Source of the DNA: JANNWF01 sp038205755
Lineage (GTDB): Bacteria > Pseudomonadota > Gammaproteobacteria > Xanthomonadales > Xanthomonadaceae
DNA length: 42,050 nucleotides
Direction of reading: 5' to 3'
Assembly (NCBI GenBank): GCA_038205755.1
Contig: JBBRBN010000031.1
Location: 1-42,050 of the forward strand
A model generated the notes under the pieces. The model had not been told where the DNA came from and ran no database searches. It saw only the letters and a list, made by a program, of their open reading frames with translations. Position numbers and translations under genes: made by a program. The first letter of the stretch is position 1. Every line of letters begins with the position of its first letter. Of the stretch, positions 21,135 to 30,188 are shown one piece after another.

Positions 21135-22163
21135 ATGGAGCACTCCGAGTTCGCCCCGTTTGATGCCTTGGCCACACCCGTGCTGCGGGTGGTGGACGGC
21201 CGCATCGACTATCTGAATCCGGCTGCGGCGTCTTGGCTCGGTGCCGGCCTGAGGCGCCTGCGCCGGCAGGCGCTGACGAATATCGATCCAGAGGGCAGTC
21301 TCGCCCAGCTGGTGGAGCGCGCCAGCGCGACGTCGGGCAGCCTGCGGGGATTGCGGCTGGCCATCGGTGCCGCTCAGCCTGAGCTGCGGTTCGCGCACGC
21401 TTTAGTCAGAACGGACAGCGCCGGTGCGGTTTGGCTGGAGCTGCATCCGGTCGACGAGTTTCCCGGCGCCGACCCGGCCACCCTGCTGCCGGCGGCACTC
21501 AGCGTCGCGCTGAAGGGGCTCGCCCACGAGGTCAAGAATCCGCTGGCGGGGCTGAAGGGCGCTGCCCAGCTGCTGCAGCGGCGGGTGACCGACAACGATG
21601 CGCTGCGCTATGTGGACGTGATCCTCGCCGAAACCGAGCGTTTGCTCACTTTGGTGCAAAGACTGCTCGATCCTGCCCCGCCCAGCCCCCTTTGCCCCAC
21701 AAACGTGCATAGCGTTCTCGAGCGCGTGCGTCTGCTGGCTGAGGCCGAGGCCGGTTGGGCGGTGCGGATCGTCCGCGACTATGACCCCAGCCTGCCGGAG
21801 CTCGCGGCCGACGCGGACCGGCTCACGCAGGCATTGCTCAATCTGGTCCGAAATGCCCTGCAGGCAGACGCCAGCGAGGTAAAGCTTCGCACCCGGGCCG
21901 AAACCGGCGTGGTGATTGGCGACCGCCCGCACCGTCTGGCGCTGCGCATCGAGATCATCGACGACGGCCACGGCGTACCCGAAGCGCTGGCCGAGCGGGT
22001 GTTTCTGCCGCTGGTCTCGGGCCGCGCCCAAGGGTCTGGCCTCGGACTTGCATTGGCTCAGCAGGTGGCGCGCGAACACGGCGGCTCGCTCAGCTACCGC
22101 TCGCGCCGCGGCCATACGGTGTTCACCTTGCTGTTGCCGGCGGGCGACGGCCGCGACGGCTGA
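21135..22163 (+). CDS. ntrB: Nitrogen regulation sensor histidine kinase NtrB (GlnL)
   Basis: The 342-residue cytoplasmic kinase has an N-terminal PAS-like domain (about 8-60, PVLRVVDGRIDYLNPAAASWLG), an H-box with the NtrB signature KGLAHEVKNPLAGLKGAAQLL (H131), an N-box LLNLVRNALQADA and G-boxes DDGHGVPE and GSGLGLALAQ. With PII (GlnB) input it would phosphorylate NtrC when nitrogen is limiting. An in-frame ATG at 21117 would add six residues; neither start has a strong ribosome binding site. It is followed by ntrC after 192 bp that hold a small ORF. glnA and glnB are not in the window. Confidence 0.95.
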   Translation: MEHSEFAPFDALATPVLRVVDGRIDYLNPAAASWLGAGLRRLRRQALTNIDPEGSLAQLVERASATSGSLRGLRLAIGAAQPELRFAHALVRTDSAGAVWLELHPVDEFPGADPATLLPAALSVALKGLAHEVKNPLAGLKGAAQLLQRRVTDNDALRYVDVILAETERLLTLVQRLLDPAPPSPLCPTNVHSVLERVRLLAEAEAGWAVRIVRDYDPSLPELAADADRLTQALLNLVRNALQADASEVKLRTRAETGVVIGDRPHRLALRIEIIDDGHGVPEALAERVFLPLVSGRAQGSGLGLALAQQVAREHGGSLSYRSRRGHTVFTLLLPAGDGRDG

Positions 22164-22225
22164 CGGTAGCGCGAGGCCAGGGGCTAGCGGCGGGGTTGCA
22201 ATGTTTCTTTGAACAGGAGCCGGGC

Positions 22226-22363
22226 ATGAACCAGATTGTCGATCAACGCGGCCAAGCGGATGGCGGGATTGGCTATTCGATCCACCACCGGCGGGCCTTC
22301 GCGAAGGCCACGCTCCCCAGTCCCCAGTCCCCAGTCCCCAGTCCCGCTCCCGCGAATGGCTGA
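22226..22363 (+). CDS. Small ORF between ntrB and ntrC, candidate coupling leader peptide
   Basis: The 45-codon ORF starts with ATG at 22226 and has the best ribosome binding site of the locus: AGGAG at 22215-22219, 6 nt upstream. It begins MNQIVDQRGQADGGIG; its C-terminal part is encoded by the 7-bp tandem repeat and so is rich in Pro and Ser. The TGA (22361-22363) overlaps the ntrC ATG (22356-22358) by 8 bp, and ntrC has no visible ribosome binding site of its own. This fits translational coupling. I recognise no homologue, so a role as a peptide is not supported; the act of translating it may be what matters. Confidence 0.5.
   Translation: MNQIVDQRGQADGGIGYSIHHRRAFAKATLPSPQSPVPSPAPANG
22314..22345 (+). 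repeat. 7-bp tandem repeat, about 4.6 copies of TCCCCAG
   Basis: Four exact TCCCCAG units (22314-22341) plus TCCC lie 10-42 bp before the ntrC ATG and inside the small ORF at 22226. Because 7 is not a multiple of 3, gain or loss of a unit by replication slippage would shift the small ORF's frame and change where it ends relative to ntrC. Confidence 0.95.
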
Positions 22364-23774
22364 CATCTGGGTTATTGACGACGACCGCTCGGTACGCTTC
22401 GTGCTCGCAGAGGGGCTGCGCGAAGCCGGCTACAGCGTGCGCGAGTTCGAGGGCGCGCGCAGCGCGCTGGTGGCGCTGGCCGGGGGCGCGCCGTCGCTGG
22501 TGTTCACCGACGTACGGATGCCCGAAGTTGATGGTCTGGCCCTGCTCGATGCGTTGAAGGAACGCCGACCCGACCTTCCGGTGGTGGTGATGAGCGCCTA
22601 CACCGACATCGCCAGCACCGCCGGCGCCTTCAAGGGCGGCGCCCACGATTTCCTGTCCAAGCCGTTCGACATGGACGCCGCGGTGGCGATGGCCACCCGC
22701 GGCCTGCAGAGCCGGCAGCGCAAGGAGCCCGCCGCAGCGCCCAGCGCCGATAGCGATCTGGTCGGCGAGTCGCCGGCGATGCGGGAACTGTTTCGGGCGG
22801 TCGGTCGTCTGGCCCAGGCGCCGCTGGCGGTGCTGATCACCGGCGAAACCGGCACCGGCAAAGAGCTGGTTGCCAGCGCCCTGCACCGCCACTCGCCGCG
22901 CTCCGAGCGTCCGTTTGTCGCGCTCAATACAGCGGCGATCCCGGCCGAACTGCTGGAGTCCGAACTGTTCGGGCACGAGGCCGGCGCCTTTACCGGCGCC
23001 ACCCGGCGGCACACCGGGCGTTTCGAGCAGGCCGATGGCGGCACCCTGTTTCTGGACGAGATCGGTGACATGCCGCTGTCGCTGCAGACCCGCCTGCTGC
23101 GGGTGCTGGCGGAAGGCGAGTTCTTCCGCGTCGGTGGCCGCGAGCTGATCCGGGTCGACGTGCGCGTGATCGCCGCCACCCATCAGGATCTCGACAAGCT
23201 GGCCGCCGCCGGCCGCTTCCGCGCCGACCTGCTGCATCGCCTCGACGTCGTCCGCCTGCGCCTCCCGCCGCTGCGTGAGCGGCCGGAGGATGTGCCGCTG
23301 CTGGCCAATCGCTTTCTGGCCCAGGCGGTGGCGCAGCTTGGCAGCGGAGCCAAACGCTTCGAACGCAGCGCGCTGACGCGATTGCAGGCGCACTCCTGGC
23401 CGGGCAACGTCCGCGAGCTGGAGAACCTGTGCTGGCGGGTGGCCGCCCTGGCGCCTGGGGAAACCATCCTCGCCAGCGACCTGCCGCCGGCGCTGGGCAA
23501 CAGCGCGCTGGTCGCGGCGCAGTCGGCGCAGGATGCCGATCCGGATCAACCGGGCAGCGATTGGGAGGCAACCCTGCGTCGCTGGGCAGCGGCTCAGCTC
23601 GCCGCCGGCGTCGAACCGCTGTATCCCGACGCGCTGGCCCGCTTCCAGCGCGCCCTGATGGAATGCGCTCTGGCCGCCACCGATGGCCATCGACAGGACG
23701 CCGCCAAGCGCCTCGGCCTTGGTCGCAACACCCTCACCCGCAAGCTGGGCGCCTCGCGCCGCCGCACTCGCTGA
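22356..23774 (+). CDS. ntrC: Nitrogen regulation response regulator NtrC (GlnG), sigma-54 activator
   Basis: The 472-residue product matches NtrC in length and layout. It has a receiver domain (1-120; DDD at 8-10, phospho-acceptor D52 in FTDVRMP), an AAA+ domain (about 135-370) with Walker A GETGTGKE (163-170), the sigma-54-contacting GAFTGA loop (210-215) and Walker B GGTLFLDEIGD, and a C-terminal Fis-type helix-turn-helix (QDAAKRLGLGRNTLTRKL). Phosphorylated by NtrB, it would activate sigma-54 promoters of nitrogen assimilation genes. The ATG at 22356 gives MADIWVIDDD, the family start. An in-frame TTG at 22236 would read through the tandem repeat and add 40 unlikely residues. Translation probably depends on the overlapping small ORF. 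Confidence 0.96.
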   Translation: MADIWVIDDDRSVRFVLAEGLREAGYSVREFEGARSALVALAGGAPSLVFTDVRMPEVDGLALLDALKERRPDLPVVVMSAYTDIASTAGAFKGGAHDFLSKPFDMDAAVAMATRGLQSRQRKEPAAAPSADSDLVGESPAMRELFRAVGRLAQAPLAVLITGETGTGKELVASALHRHSPRSERPFVALNTAAIPAELLESELFGHEAGAFTGATRRHTGRFEQADGGTLFLDEIGDMPLSLQTRLLRVLAEGEFFRVGGRELIRVDVRVIAATHQDLDKLAAAGRFRADLLHRLDVVRLRLPPLRERPEDVPLLANRFLAQAVAQLGSGAKRFERSALTRLQAHSWPGNVRELENLCWRVAALAPGETILASDLPPALGNSALVAAQSAQDADPDQPGSDWEATLRRWAAAQLAAGVEPLYPDALARFQRALMECALAATDGHRQDAAKRLGLGRNTLTRKLGASRRRTR

Positions 23775-23965
23775 GCCCAACCTGCAGCGGATAGCACGCT
23801 GCGATCGTAGTCCCGACGCCGGCGCGGCAGGTGCTTGATGCGTGTGTCCCGCTGCTCACTTTGAGCGTGCGCGCTGCCACTCGTCGCAGACGCGTTGGCG
23901 GTGCCTGTGGGTCGGCACCCGCATAGCGGGCAGGTGCCGCTGCACGACCTTCCCGCCGATCAATC
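23775..23965. other. Intergenic region after ntrC
   Basis: This is part of the 525-bp stretch without a gene between ntrC and the S8 peptidase; the rest holds the MITE-like repeat (23966-24130) and the 170-bp 5' flank of the peptidase. An imperfect hairpin (GGCACC...GGTGCC with CCCGC/CGGG inside, near 23914-23940) could end ntrC transcription, but it has no T-tract. Confidence 0.4.
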
Positions 23966-24130
23966 AGCCCGCATGTTTCATGAATTCGCGCGATGATCGC
24001 GCAGGATGTTGTCCGCACCGGAGGTTGTCCGGAGGAGCGGCGTATCGGGCCATACGACCGACTGCGGAAAATCTCCTGTGCGGACAAGAGTCAAGCGAGG
24101 GCGCGCGCGATTCATGAAACCTGCGGGTTA
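23966..24130 (+). repeat. MITE-like palindromic repeat, copy 2
   Basis: The element of about 165 bp has inverted ends GTTTCATGAAT (23975-23985) and ATTCATGAAAC (24110-24120). Its inner arms at 24011-24030 and 24066-24085 pair at 17 of 20 positions, and a central hairpin lies near 24041-24056. Homologous to 3806-3963. The arms differ in sequence from copy 1 but remain complementary, so structure appears better kept than sequence. It ends 170 bp before the S8 peptidase start, much as copy 1 sits before the other S8 gene. Confidence 0.8.
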
Positions 24131-24299
24131 GATCGCGGCTGAAGCCGCGCAGCAGACAGCCGGCCGGGGCAAACCGCCGCTTGTGCAGTATGCTGCGCCT
24201 ACTCGCAATCCAATAGGGCGCCCCGACCAACGTCGCCGCGCCACTTTCAAGCCGGCGACGCAATCCCGTCCTGGCGTTCACTCCGAGGGACCCAAAAAA

Positions 24300-27200
24300 A
24301 TGAATCCGACAGCACGCTCCGTGCGCCGCAAAATTGCCACCACCATCGCAGTCGCGCTGTTTTCCTGCGGCGCCGCGCATGCGGCGCAACTGGGAAACGA
24401 CGATGCCCAGAGCAGGGCTCTGACTGCCGGTCAATCGACAGCGGCGGAGTCTTCCCGCCATCAGGACCAGCGCGTCTACATCGTGCAGCTGGCCGAGCCG
24501 GCACTGGCCGCCTACCGCGGCGGTATCGACGGCTTGCGCGCCGCTCCGCGCCGCAGCGACTCGCCGCGCAAGCTGGACACCAAAAGCCCGGAAGCGCTTG
24601 CCTACGTGAGCCACCTCGAAGCACAGCAGGCGCAGACGCTGGCGCGGGCCAGCAGCGAGGTTGGCCGGCAACTCACTCCCATTTTCAGTTTCCAGCACGC
24701 CCTGAACGGCTGGGCCGTGCGGCTGAGTGGCGGCGAGGCGCTGAAGCTCGCTGAGCTGCCGGGCATCCTGCAGGTAGAAGAGTCAAAGCAGTACGCGTTG
24801 GACACCGACGCCGGCCCGCAGCTGATTGGTGCCCCGGCCATCTGGGACGGCTCGGCCGTGCCTCCGCCGGGCTCCGGCACGCGCGGCGCGGGAATCGTCA
24901 TTGGTGTGCTCGACAGTGGCGCCAATCTTGACAGCCCATCGTTCTCCCAGGTGGCTTCCGATGGCTACGTCCATATCAACCCGTTGGGCGATGGCGTTTT
25001 TCTTGGCCACTGCAATCCCACCAACCCCGGCTTCCAGGCTGGCAACGTCTGTAACAACAAGCTGATCGGCGGCTACGACTTCATCTTTCCGATCGTCTCC
25101 GGCGACCCCAATGCCCTGGAAGATCCGCTGATTGACGACGACAACGGTCACGGCAGCCACACGGCGTCGACCGCAGGCGGCAATCCGCGCACCTTGAGCG
25201 AGGCACCGGTTGTCGGCACACAGATCAGCGGCGTGGCACCACGCGCCACCCTGGTCATCTTCGACGTGTGCTACACGCAGATTTCCGATGGCCGCGGACT
25301 CTGCGATGGGTCGGCCTCGATCGCTTCAGTCAATGCGGCAATCGCCGATGGCCAAGTCGATGTGATCAACTACTCGATCAGCGGCGGCACCTCGCCGTGG
25401 ACCGACGGTGTGTCCGTGGCGTTCCGCAACGCCACCGCTGCTGGCGTGCTGGTGTCGGCGTCGGCCGGCAACTCCGGCCCCGGTGCCGCCACGGTCGCCC
25501 ACAATGAGCCTTGGACGATCACCGTCGCCAACAGTTCGCACAATCGCAGCACACCAGCAAGCAAGAGCATCTCGATCGACGGTGGTCCGCAGAACCTGCC
25601 GCTGCTGGCGCCAGGCGGTGGCTTCATCGAGGTCGGCTCCGACCTGACCGATGAGCCAATCAAGGTATCGCCCAATCTGCTGGGCTGCACAGCCAGCGGC
25701 GGTGTGCCCAACGGGACCTTCGCCGGCGGGTTCGCCATCGTGGCGCGCGGCGACTGCAACTTCAGCGAAAAGGCCGCCAATGCGGCGGCGGCTGGCGCGG
25801 AGTATCTGCTGGTCTACAACAACCGGCCGGGCGGCATCACCGGCGTCAACGTAGCGCCTGCAGCGATTCCGGTGCTGTTTTTGTCCCAGACCCAAGGTCT
25901 CGCCGCCGTCGCCGCTCTGGGTGCCGCAGCGGGCACCGCCGACTATGACGATGTGGTCGACCCGCCAGTCGGCGTGCCGTCCCAACCCGACGTCGTCAAC
26001 ACGAGCAGCTCTCGCGGCCCCAGCCCGATCAACGTGCTGAAGCCAGACGTGACCAACCCGGGCACCAACATTCTGGCGGCGATCAATGGCCCGGCTGAAG
26101 CAGTTGACTTCCTCACCGGCACCTCGATGTCCAGCCCGCACACTGCGGGTGCTGCCGCGCTGCTGTTCGCGGTGCACGATGGCTGGACCCCGATGGAGAT
26201 CAAGTCAGCGCTGATGCTGACCGCCAAAACCACCGCGGTGTTCAAGCAAGACGGCATCACGCCAGCCGATCCGTTTGACATGGGCGCTGGTCGCGTGCAG
26301 GTCAACATCGCGGCCCAGAGTGGCCTGGTGATGAATGAAACCGTCGCCAATTTTGTGGCGGCGAATCCGGCCGCGGGCGGCAACCCGGCGACCCTCAACC
26401 TGGCGTCGCTGCAGAACCGCGCCTGCGAAGTCAGCTGCAGCTTCAGCCGCACTTTCCGCAATCCGACCGCCACCGCCGAGTCCTACGCGGTCAGCTTCAG
26501 CGCTGCCAACGGGCTCACGGCCAACGTGATGCCGACGACCCTGGCAGCGGCTGCGGGGCAGACCGCCAGCCTATCGATCAGCATCAATTCACTGGGTGCA
26601 ACGCTCAATGCCTGGAACTTTGGCGAGATCACCCTGACCCCGACCAACCCGTCACTGCCCACGCTGCATATGCCGGTGGCGATCTTCGCCGTCCAACCCT
26701 CGCCGGTGGCGGTCACCTCAGCCGGTTCGGCCTTCACCGTGTTGAGCGGGGTCGACCAGGTCATCGCGGGCGAATTCACGCTGTCGAACACCTCAGCGAT
26801 AACGCCACTCAGCTGGACCTTGCGCGGCACGACCTTCACCGGTGCGCTGTGGGATCAGCCAAACCGCGATGCCAGCACCAGCGGCATCGTGTCGACCTTC
26901 TCGATCTCCGACAACACCGGCGCTTACACTGGCGATGACTTCCGCTCGCAAGGCAATGGCACGGTCAGTCAGCTGTTTGCGGCTGGCTTCGACTCGACCA
27001 ACGGCCTGTCCGGAGTCGCCCAGATTCGCTGGTCGGTGTTTCGCGCCGATCCGATCACTGGCCTGCCGGTGGGCGATCCGGAACTGAATCCGGGCGCCGC
27101 CGTATTCGCCCATTCGGGTGCGCCCAACAGCCCGGGAGTGGTGGTGAACGGCGGAGACATCACGCTCAACCTGGCCGCCGCAGGCCGCTCGCTGTCGTTG

Positions 27201-27656
27201 GCGCCAGGCAACTACTGGCTGTCGGTCTACCCGAGCTATCCGGGTCCGATCACCACGCAGGGCGCTGCGCGCTGGAACTGGCGCACCCAGGGCATCGTGA
27301 CTGGCCAGATGGCGCATTTGATCAGTCCAACGCTGTTTGGCGGCACCGCCGGCTGGGTGTCACTGAGTGCGCTGGGCGTGGGCTCCCTCGACACCGTGTT
27401 CCGCGTCAACGGCAGCAACGCCTGCGGCGCAAGCTGGCTGAGCGTCGTGCCGACCAGCGGCACGGTAGCGGCCAACGGCAGCGAGGTCATCGACTTCTCG
27501 GTCAACACCGCTGGCCTCACTCCGGGCATCTACGCGACCAACATCTGCGTGCAATCGAACGACGCCAATCGGCCGCATGCGCCGGTGGGCGTGACCTTGA
27601 CCGTGCGAGGAACAGACATCTTCAGCAACGGTTTCGAGACCGCGCCCGCCCTCTAG
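24300..27656 (+). CDS. Secreted S8 (subtilisin-like) peptidase with PA insert and C-terminal GFE tail
   Basis: The 1,118-residue protein has a signal peptide (MNPTARSVRRKIATTIAVAL, cleavage near AHA-AQ) and an I9-type propeptide (about 55-165). The S8 domain has catalytic D205 (GVLDSGAN), H284 (NGHGSHT) and S609 (GTSMSSPHTAG) plus the oxyanion region SASAGNSGPG. A protease-associated domain is inserted before the Ser (about 460-560). About 450 residues of beta-sandwich sequence follow, ending in Ig-like strands. The chain finishes DIFSNGFETAPAL, sharing the F-x-(D/N)-G-F-E signature of three other secreted proteins in this window. The ATG at 24300 has GAGGGA upstream. It stands alone, closed by an intrinsic terminator. 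It probably degrades extracellular protein. Confidence 0.95.
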   Translation: MNPTARSVRRKIATTIAVALFSCGAAHAAQLGNDDAQSRALTAGQSTAAESSRHQDQRVYIVQLAEPALAAYRGGIDGLRAAPRRSDSPRKLDTKSPEALAYVSHLEAQQAQTLARASSEVGRQLTPIFSFQHALNGWAVRLSGGEALKLAELPGILQVEESKQYALDTDAGPQLIGAPAIWDGSAVPPPGSGTRGAGIVIGVLDSGANLDSPSFSQVASDGYVHINPLGDGVFLGHCNPTNPGFQAGNVCNNKLIGGYDFIFPIVSGDPNALEDPLIDDDNGHGSHTASTAGGNPRTLSEAPVVGTQISGVAPRATLVIFDVCYTQISDGRGLCDGSASIASVNAAIADGQVDVINYSISGGTSPWTDGVSVAFRNATAAGVLVSASAGNSGPGAATVAHNEPWTITVANSSHNRSTPASKSISIDGGPQNLPLLAPGGGFIEVGSDLTDEPIKVSPNLLGCTASGGVPNGTFAGGFAIVARGDCNFSEKAANAAAAGAEYLLVYNNRPGGITGVNVAPAAIPVLFLSQTQGLAAVAALGAAAGTADYDDVVDPPVGVPSQPDVVNTSSSRGPSPINVLKPDVTNPGTNILAAINGPAEAVDFLTGTSMSSPHTAGAAALLFAVHDGWTPMEIKSALMLTAKTTAVFKQDGITPADPFDMGAGRVQVNIAAQSGLVMNETVANFVAANPAAGGNPATLNLASLQNRACEVSCSFSRTFRNPTATAESYAVSFSAANGLTANVMPTTLAAAAGQTASLSISINSLGATLNAWNFGEITLTPTNPSLPTLHMPVAIFAVQPSPVAVTSAGSAFTVLSGVDQVIAGEFTLSNTSAITPLSWTLRGTTFTGALWDQPNRDASTSGIVSTFSISDNTGAYTGDDFRSQGNGTVSQLFAAGFDSTNGLSGVAQIRWSVFRADPITGLPVGDPELNPGAAVFAHSGAPNSPGVVVNGGDITLNLAAAGRSLSLAPGNYWLSVYPSYPGPITTQGAARWNWRTQGIVTGQMAHLISPTLFGGTAGWVSLSALGVGSLDTVFRVNGSNACGASWLSVVPTSGTVAANGSEVIDFSVNTAGLTPGIYATNICVQSNDANRPHAPVGVTLTVRGTDIFSNGFETAPAL

Positions 27657-27684
27657 CAGCCTGTCGGGCTCCCCCGGTTTGACT

Positions 27685-27716
27685 CAGACAGGCCCGCGAG
27701 GGCCTGTCTGCTTTTG
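27685..27716 (+). terminator. Rho-independent terminator of the S8 peptidase gene
   Basis: A perfect 11-bp stem (CAGACAGGCCC, 27685-27695, and its complement 27700-27710) with a GCGA loop is followed by CTTTTG. It lies 29 bp after the stop codon. It works on the plus strand; the minus-strand side has no T-tract. Confidence 0.9.
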
Positions 27717-27738
27717 TGGGCGCCGCCAATCCTTCGCT

Positions 27739-28302
27739 TCAAGCGCCACGGCGCCAAGCGTCGGCCTTGATCGCGGCCCACTGGCCGAGCTGCAGGCCAT
27801 CCAGCGCAAACTCTCCAACCGCCAGCCGCAGCAGCCGCAGCGTGGGCAAACCAACCGCCGCGGTCATACGCCGCACCTGCCGGTTGCGGCCTTCGCTGAT
27901 GCTGATCTGCAGCCAGTGATCAGGAACGGTCTGGCGCAGGCGCACCGGAGGATTCCGCGGCCATAGCCAATTCGGCGCAGCCACCGCCTGTACCTGAGCC
28001 GGACGGGTCGGCCCATCGCTCAGAACCACCCCCGCGCGCAAGGCGGCCATCGCCTGCTCATTCGATCCTCCCTCGACCTGCACCAGATAGGTCTTGCTGA
28101 CCTTGTGCTGCGGATCGGTGATGCGGTGCGCCAGAGCGCCCTCGTCGGTGAGCAGCAGCAAGCCTTCGGAATCGAAGTCCAGGCGCCCGGCCGGATAGAC
28201 CCGAGGCGGCAGCCCGAAGCCCGCCAGGGTCGGCCGCGCCGGCTGGCTTCGATCCATGAATTGGCAGAGCACGCCGTACGGCTTGTTGAATGCGATCAGC
28301 AT
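27739..28302 (-). CDS. rluE: RluE-like 23S rRNA pseudouridine synthase
   Basis: The 187-residue protein is a RsuA/RluB/RluE/RluF-family pseudouridine synthase. It starts directly with the catalytic domain (MLIAFNKPYGVLCQF), with no S4 domain, which fits RluE. The catalytic aspartate is in GRLDFDSEGLLLLT (D42), followed by HKVSKTYLVQVEG and EGRNRQVRRMTAAVGLPTLRL. RluE modifies U2457 of 23S rRNA in E. coli; target identity here is by similarity. The ATG at 28302 is preferred over an upstream start at 28335. It is divergent from the ABC transporter gene with about 80 bp between starts. Confidence 0.9.
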   Translation of the reverse strand: MLIAFNKPYGVLCQFMDRSQPARPTLAGFGLPPRVYPAGRLDFDSEGLLLLTDEGALAHRITDPQHKVSKTYLVQVEGGSNEQAMAALRAGVVLSDGPTRPAQVQAVAAPNWLWPRNPPVRLRQTVPDHWLQISISEGRNRQVRRMTAAVGLPTLRLLRLAVGEFALDGLQLGQWAAIKADAWRRGA

Positions 28303-28385
28303 GGTCCGAAAGGCTATCTGACATTGCCGACGCATGCCGCGCTGCCTGCTACGCTTCGCGCCCGCTCATTCGACGACGCCCGCTG

Positions 28386-30188
28386 ATGCACCCGCTCTCG
28401 CGCCTGATTGGCTACGGCCGACCGTTCCGCCGTCGCGCGATCCGCGCCTCGATCTATTCGGCGCTGAACAAGGTGTTCGACGTGCTGCCGGAGATTCTGA
28501 TCGGGGTAGCGGTCGACGTGGTGGTCAACCAGAAGGCTTCGTTTGTGGCCGGGTTGGGGATCCCTGACCCGGCGCATCAGCTGTGGCTGCTGGCCGGGCT
28601 GTCGGTGCTGGTGTGGGGTCTGGAGTCGCTGTTCCAGTATCTGTACTCGCTGGACTGGCGGACGCTGGCGCAGGACCTGCAGCACGCGCTGCGTCAGGCC
28701 GCCTATCAGCACGTCCAACAGCTTGACCCCGGCACGCTCGAGCGCGCCCGCAGCGGGCGGCTGATGGCGATCCTCAATGAGGACGTCAACCAGATCGAGC
28801 GCTTCGTCAACGGCGGCGCCAATGAGCTGATCCAGGTCGCCATGTCGTCGCTCCTGGTCGGCGCGGTGTTCTTTGTGCTGACCGCCAAGCTGGCGGTGCT
28901 GGCGCTGCTGCCGGTGCCGCTGATCCTGTTCGGCGCGTTCTGGTTCCAGCGCCGGCTGGAGCCGCGCTACGCCGCCGTGCGAGAGGCCGCGGCTGGCGTC
29001 TCGCAGCGGTTGTCCAACAATCTGCTCGGCATGCCGACCATCCAGGCCTACACCGCGGAAGCCTTCGAGGCGGAGCATCTGGCGCGCGCGTCGGACGACT
29101 TTCGCCAATGCAATGCCGAAGCGATCCGTTTTTCCGCCGCCATCACGCCGGTTATCCGGATGGCGGTGCTGGCCGGCTTCGTCGCCACCCTGCTTTACGG
29201 CGGCCTGCTGACCCTGCGCGGTGAACTGGGCGTCGGCAGCTATTCGGCGCTGGTCTATTTGACGCAGCGGCTGCTGTGGCCGCTGACCGGCCTGGCCGAG
29301 CTGACCGACCTGTATCAGCGCACCATGACCTCGGTTGAGCGCGTGTTTGGACTGCTGGACGCGCCGGCCGCCCATCCGCCGGCCAGCGCTTCGCTGCCCA
29401 GCCCACTTCGCGGTGACCTGTCCTTCGAGGACGTGCGGCTCAGCTACGACGGCCGCCTCGCGCTTGCCGGGGTCAGTTTCCGGGTCGCCGCGGGTCAAAC
29501 CGTCGCAATGGTCGGCGTCACCGGCGGCGGCAAGTCCAGCCTGCTGAAGCTGCTGCTGCGCTTTGCCGCGCCTGACAGCGGCCGCGTCAGCTTTGACGAC
29601 ATCGACATCGCCACGCTCGACCCGGCGCAGCTGCGCCGCGCCATCGGCTACGTCGCGCAGGACGCGTTTCTTACCGACGGCAGCCTGCTCGACAACATCG
29701 CTTACGCCGATCCGCAGCCCAGCCGCACACGCGCCGAACAGGTCGCGCGCGACGCCGAGGCCTGGGACTTCATCGCCGCCCTGCCGGACGGCCTCGACAG
29801 TCAGGTCGGCGAACGTGGCCTCAGCTTGTCCGGCGGCCAACGGCAGCGCATCGCTCTGGCCCGCGCGCTGTACCGCGATCCGCAGGTGCTGGTGCTGGAT
29901 GAGGCGACCTCGGCGGTCGACAACGAAACCGAAGCGGCCATCCAGCATTCGCTGAGCCGCGCCGCGCTGGGCCGCACCGTGTTGATCGTGGCGAATCGGT
30001 TTTCCACCGGGCGCCACGCCGACGCCATCCACGTGCTGGCCGCCGGCCGCATCGTCGAGTCCGGCACCCATGACCAGCTGCTGGCCAACGGCGGCGTCTA
30101 CGCGGCTCTATGGCGACTGCAGACCGGGGAGCCGCAAACCCATTCCGCAATCACCCACGGCGACCGTCGACCCGCCACCGCCGTCTAA
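28386..30188 (+). CDS. ABC transporter, fused permease and ATPase (exporter type), with Asn in place of the H-loop His
   Basis: The 600-residue half-transporter has an N-terminal six-helix exporter domain (about 20-320) and a C-terminal nucleotide-binding domain. Walker A is GVTGGGKSS (K383), the Q-loop is GYVAQDAFL, the signature is LSLSGGQRQR and Walker B is VLVLDEATSAVD. The switch-histidine position, normally in AHRLST, reads VANRFST here (about N537). Most exporters need that histidine, so one site of a homodimer pair would be weakened twice. The substrate is unknown; the family includes lipid and multidrug exporters. The ATG at 28386 gives MHPLSRLIGYG. The gene appears monocistronic. 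Confidence 0.92.
   Translation: MHPLSRLIGYGRPFRRRAIRASIYSALNKVFDVLPEILIGVAVDVVVNQKASFVAGLGIPDPAHQLWLLAGLSVLVWGLESLFQYLYSLDWRTLAQDLQHALRQAAYQHVQQLDPGTLERARSGRLMAILNEDVNQIERFVNGGANELIQVAMSSLLVGAVFFVLTAKLAVLALLPVPLILFGAFWFQRRLEPRYAAVREAAAGVSQRLSNNLLGMPTIQAYTAEAFEAEHLARASDDFRQCNAEAIRFSAAITPVIRMAVLAGFVATLLYGGLLTLRGELGVGSYSALVYLTQRLLWPLTGLAELTDLYQRTMTSVERVFGLLDAPAAHPPASASLPSPLRGDLSFEDVRLSYDGRLALAGVSFRVAAGQTVAMVGVTGGGKSSLLKLLLRFAAPDSGRVSFDDIDIATLDPAQLRRAIGYVAQDAFLTDGSLLDNIAYADPQPSRTRAEQVARDAEAWDFIAALPDGLDSQVGERGLSLSGGQRQRIALARALYRDPQVLVLDEATSAVDNETEAAIQHSLSRAALGRTVLIVANRFSTGRHADAIHVLAAGRIVESGTHDQLLANGGVYAALWRLQTGEPQTHSAITHGDRRPATAV

Noticed and set aside
21402..23780. Long open frame of 792 codons on the minus strand across ntrB and ntrC
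   Set aside because: It covers two firmly identified genes and the gap between them, with no recognisable domain.
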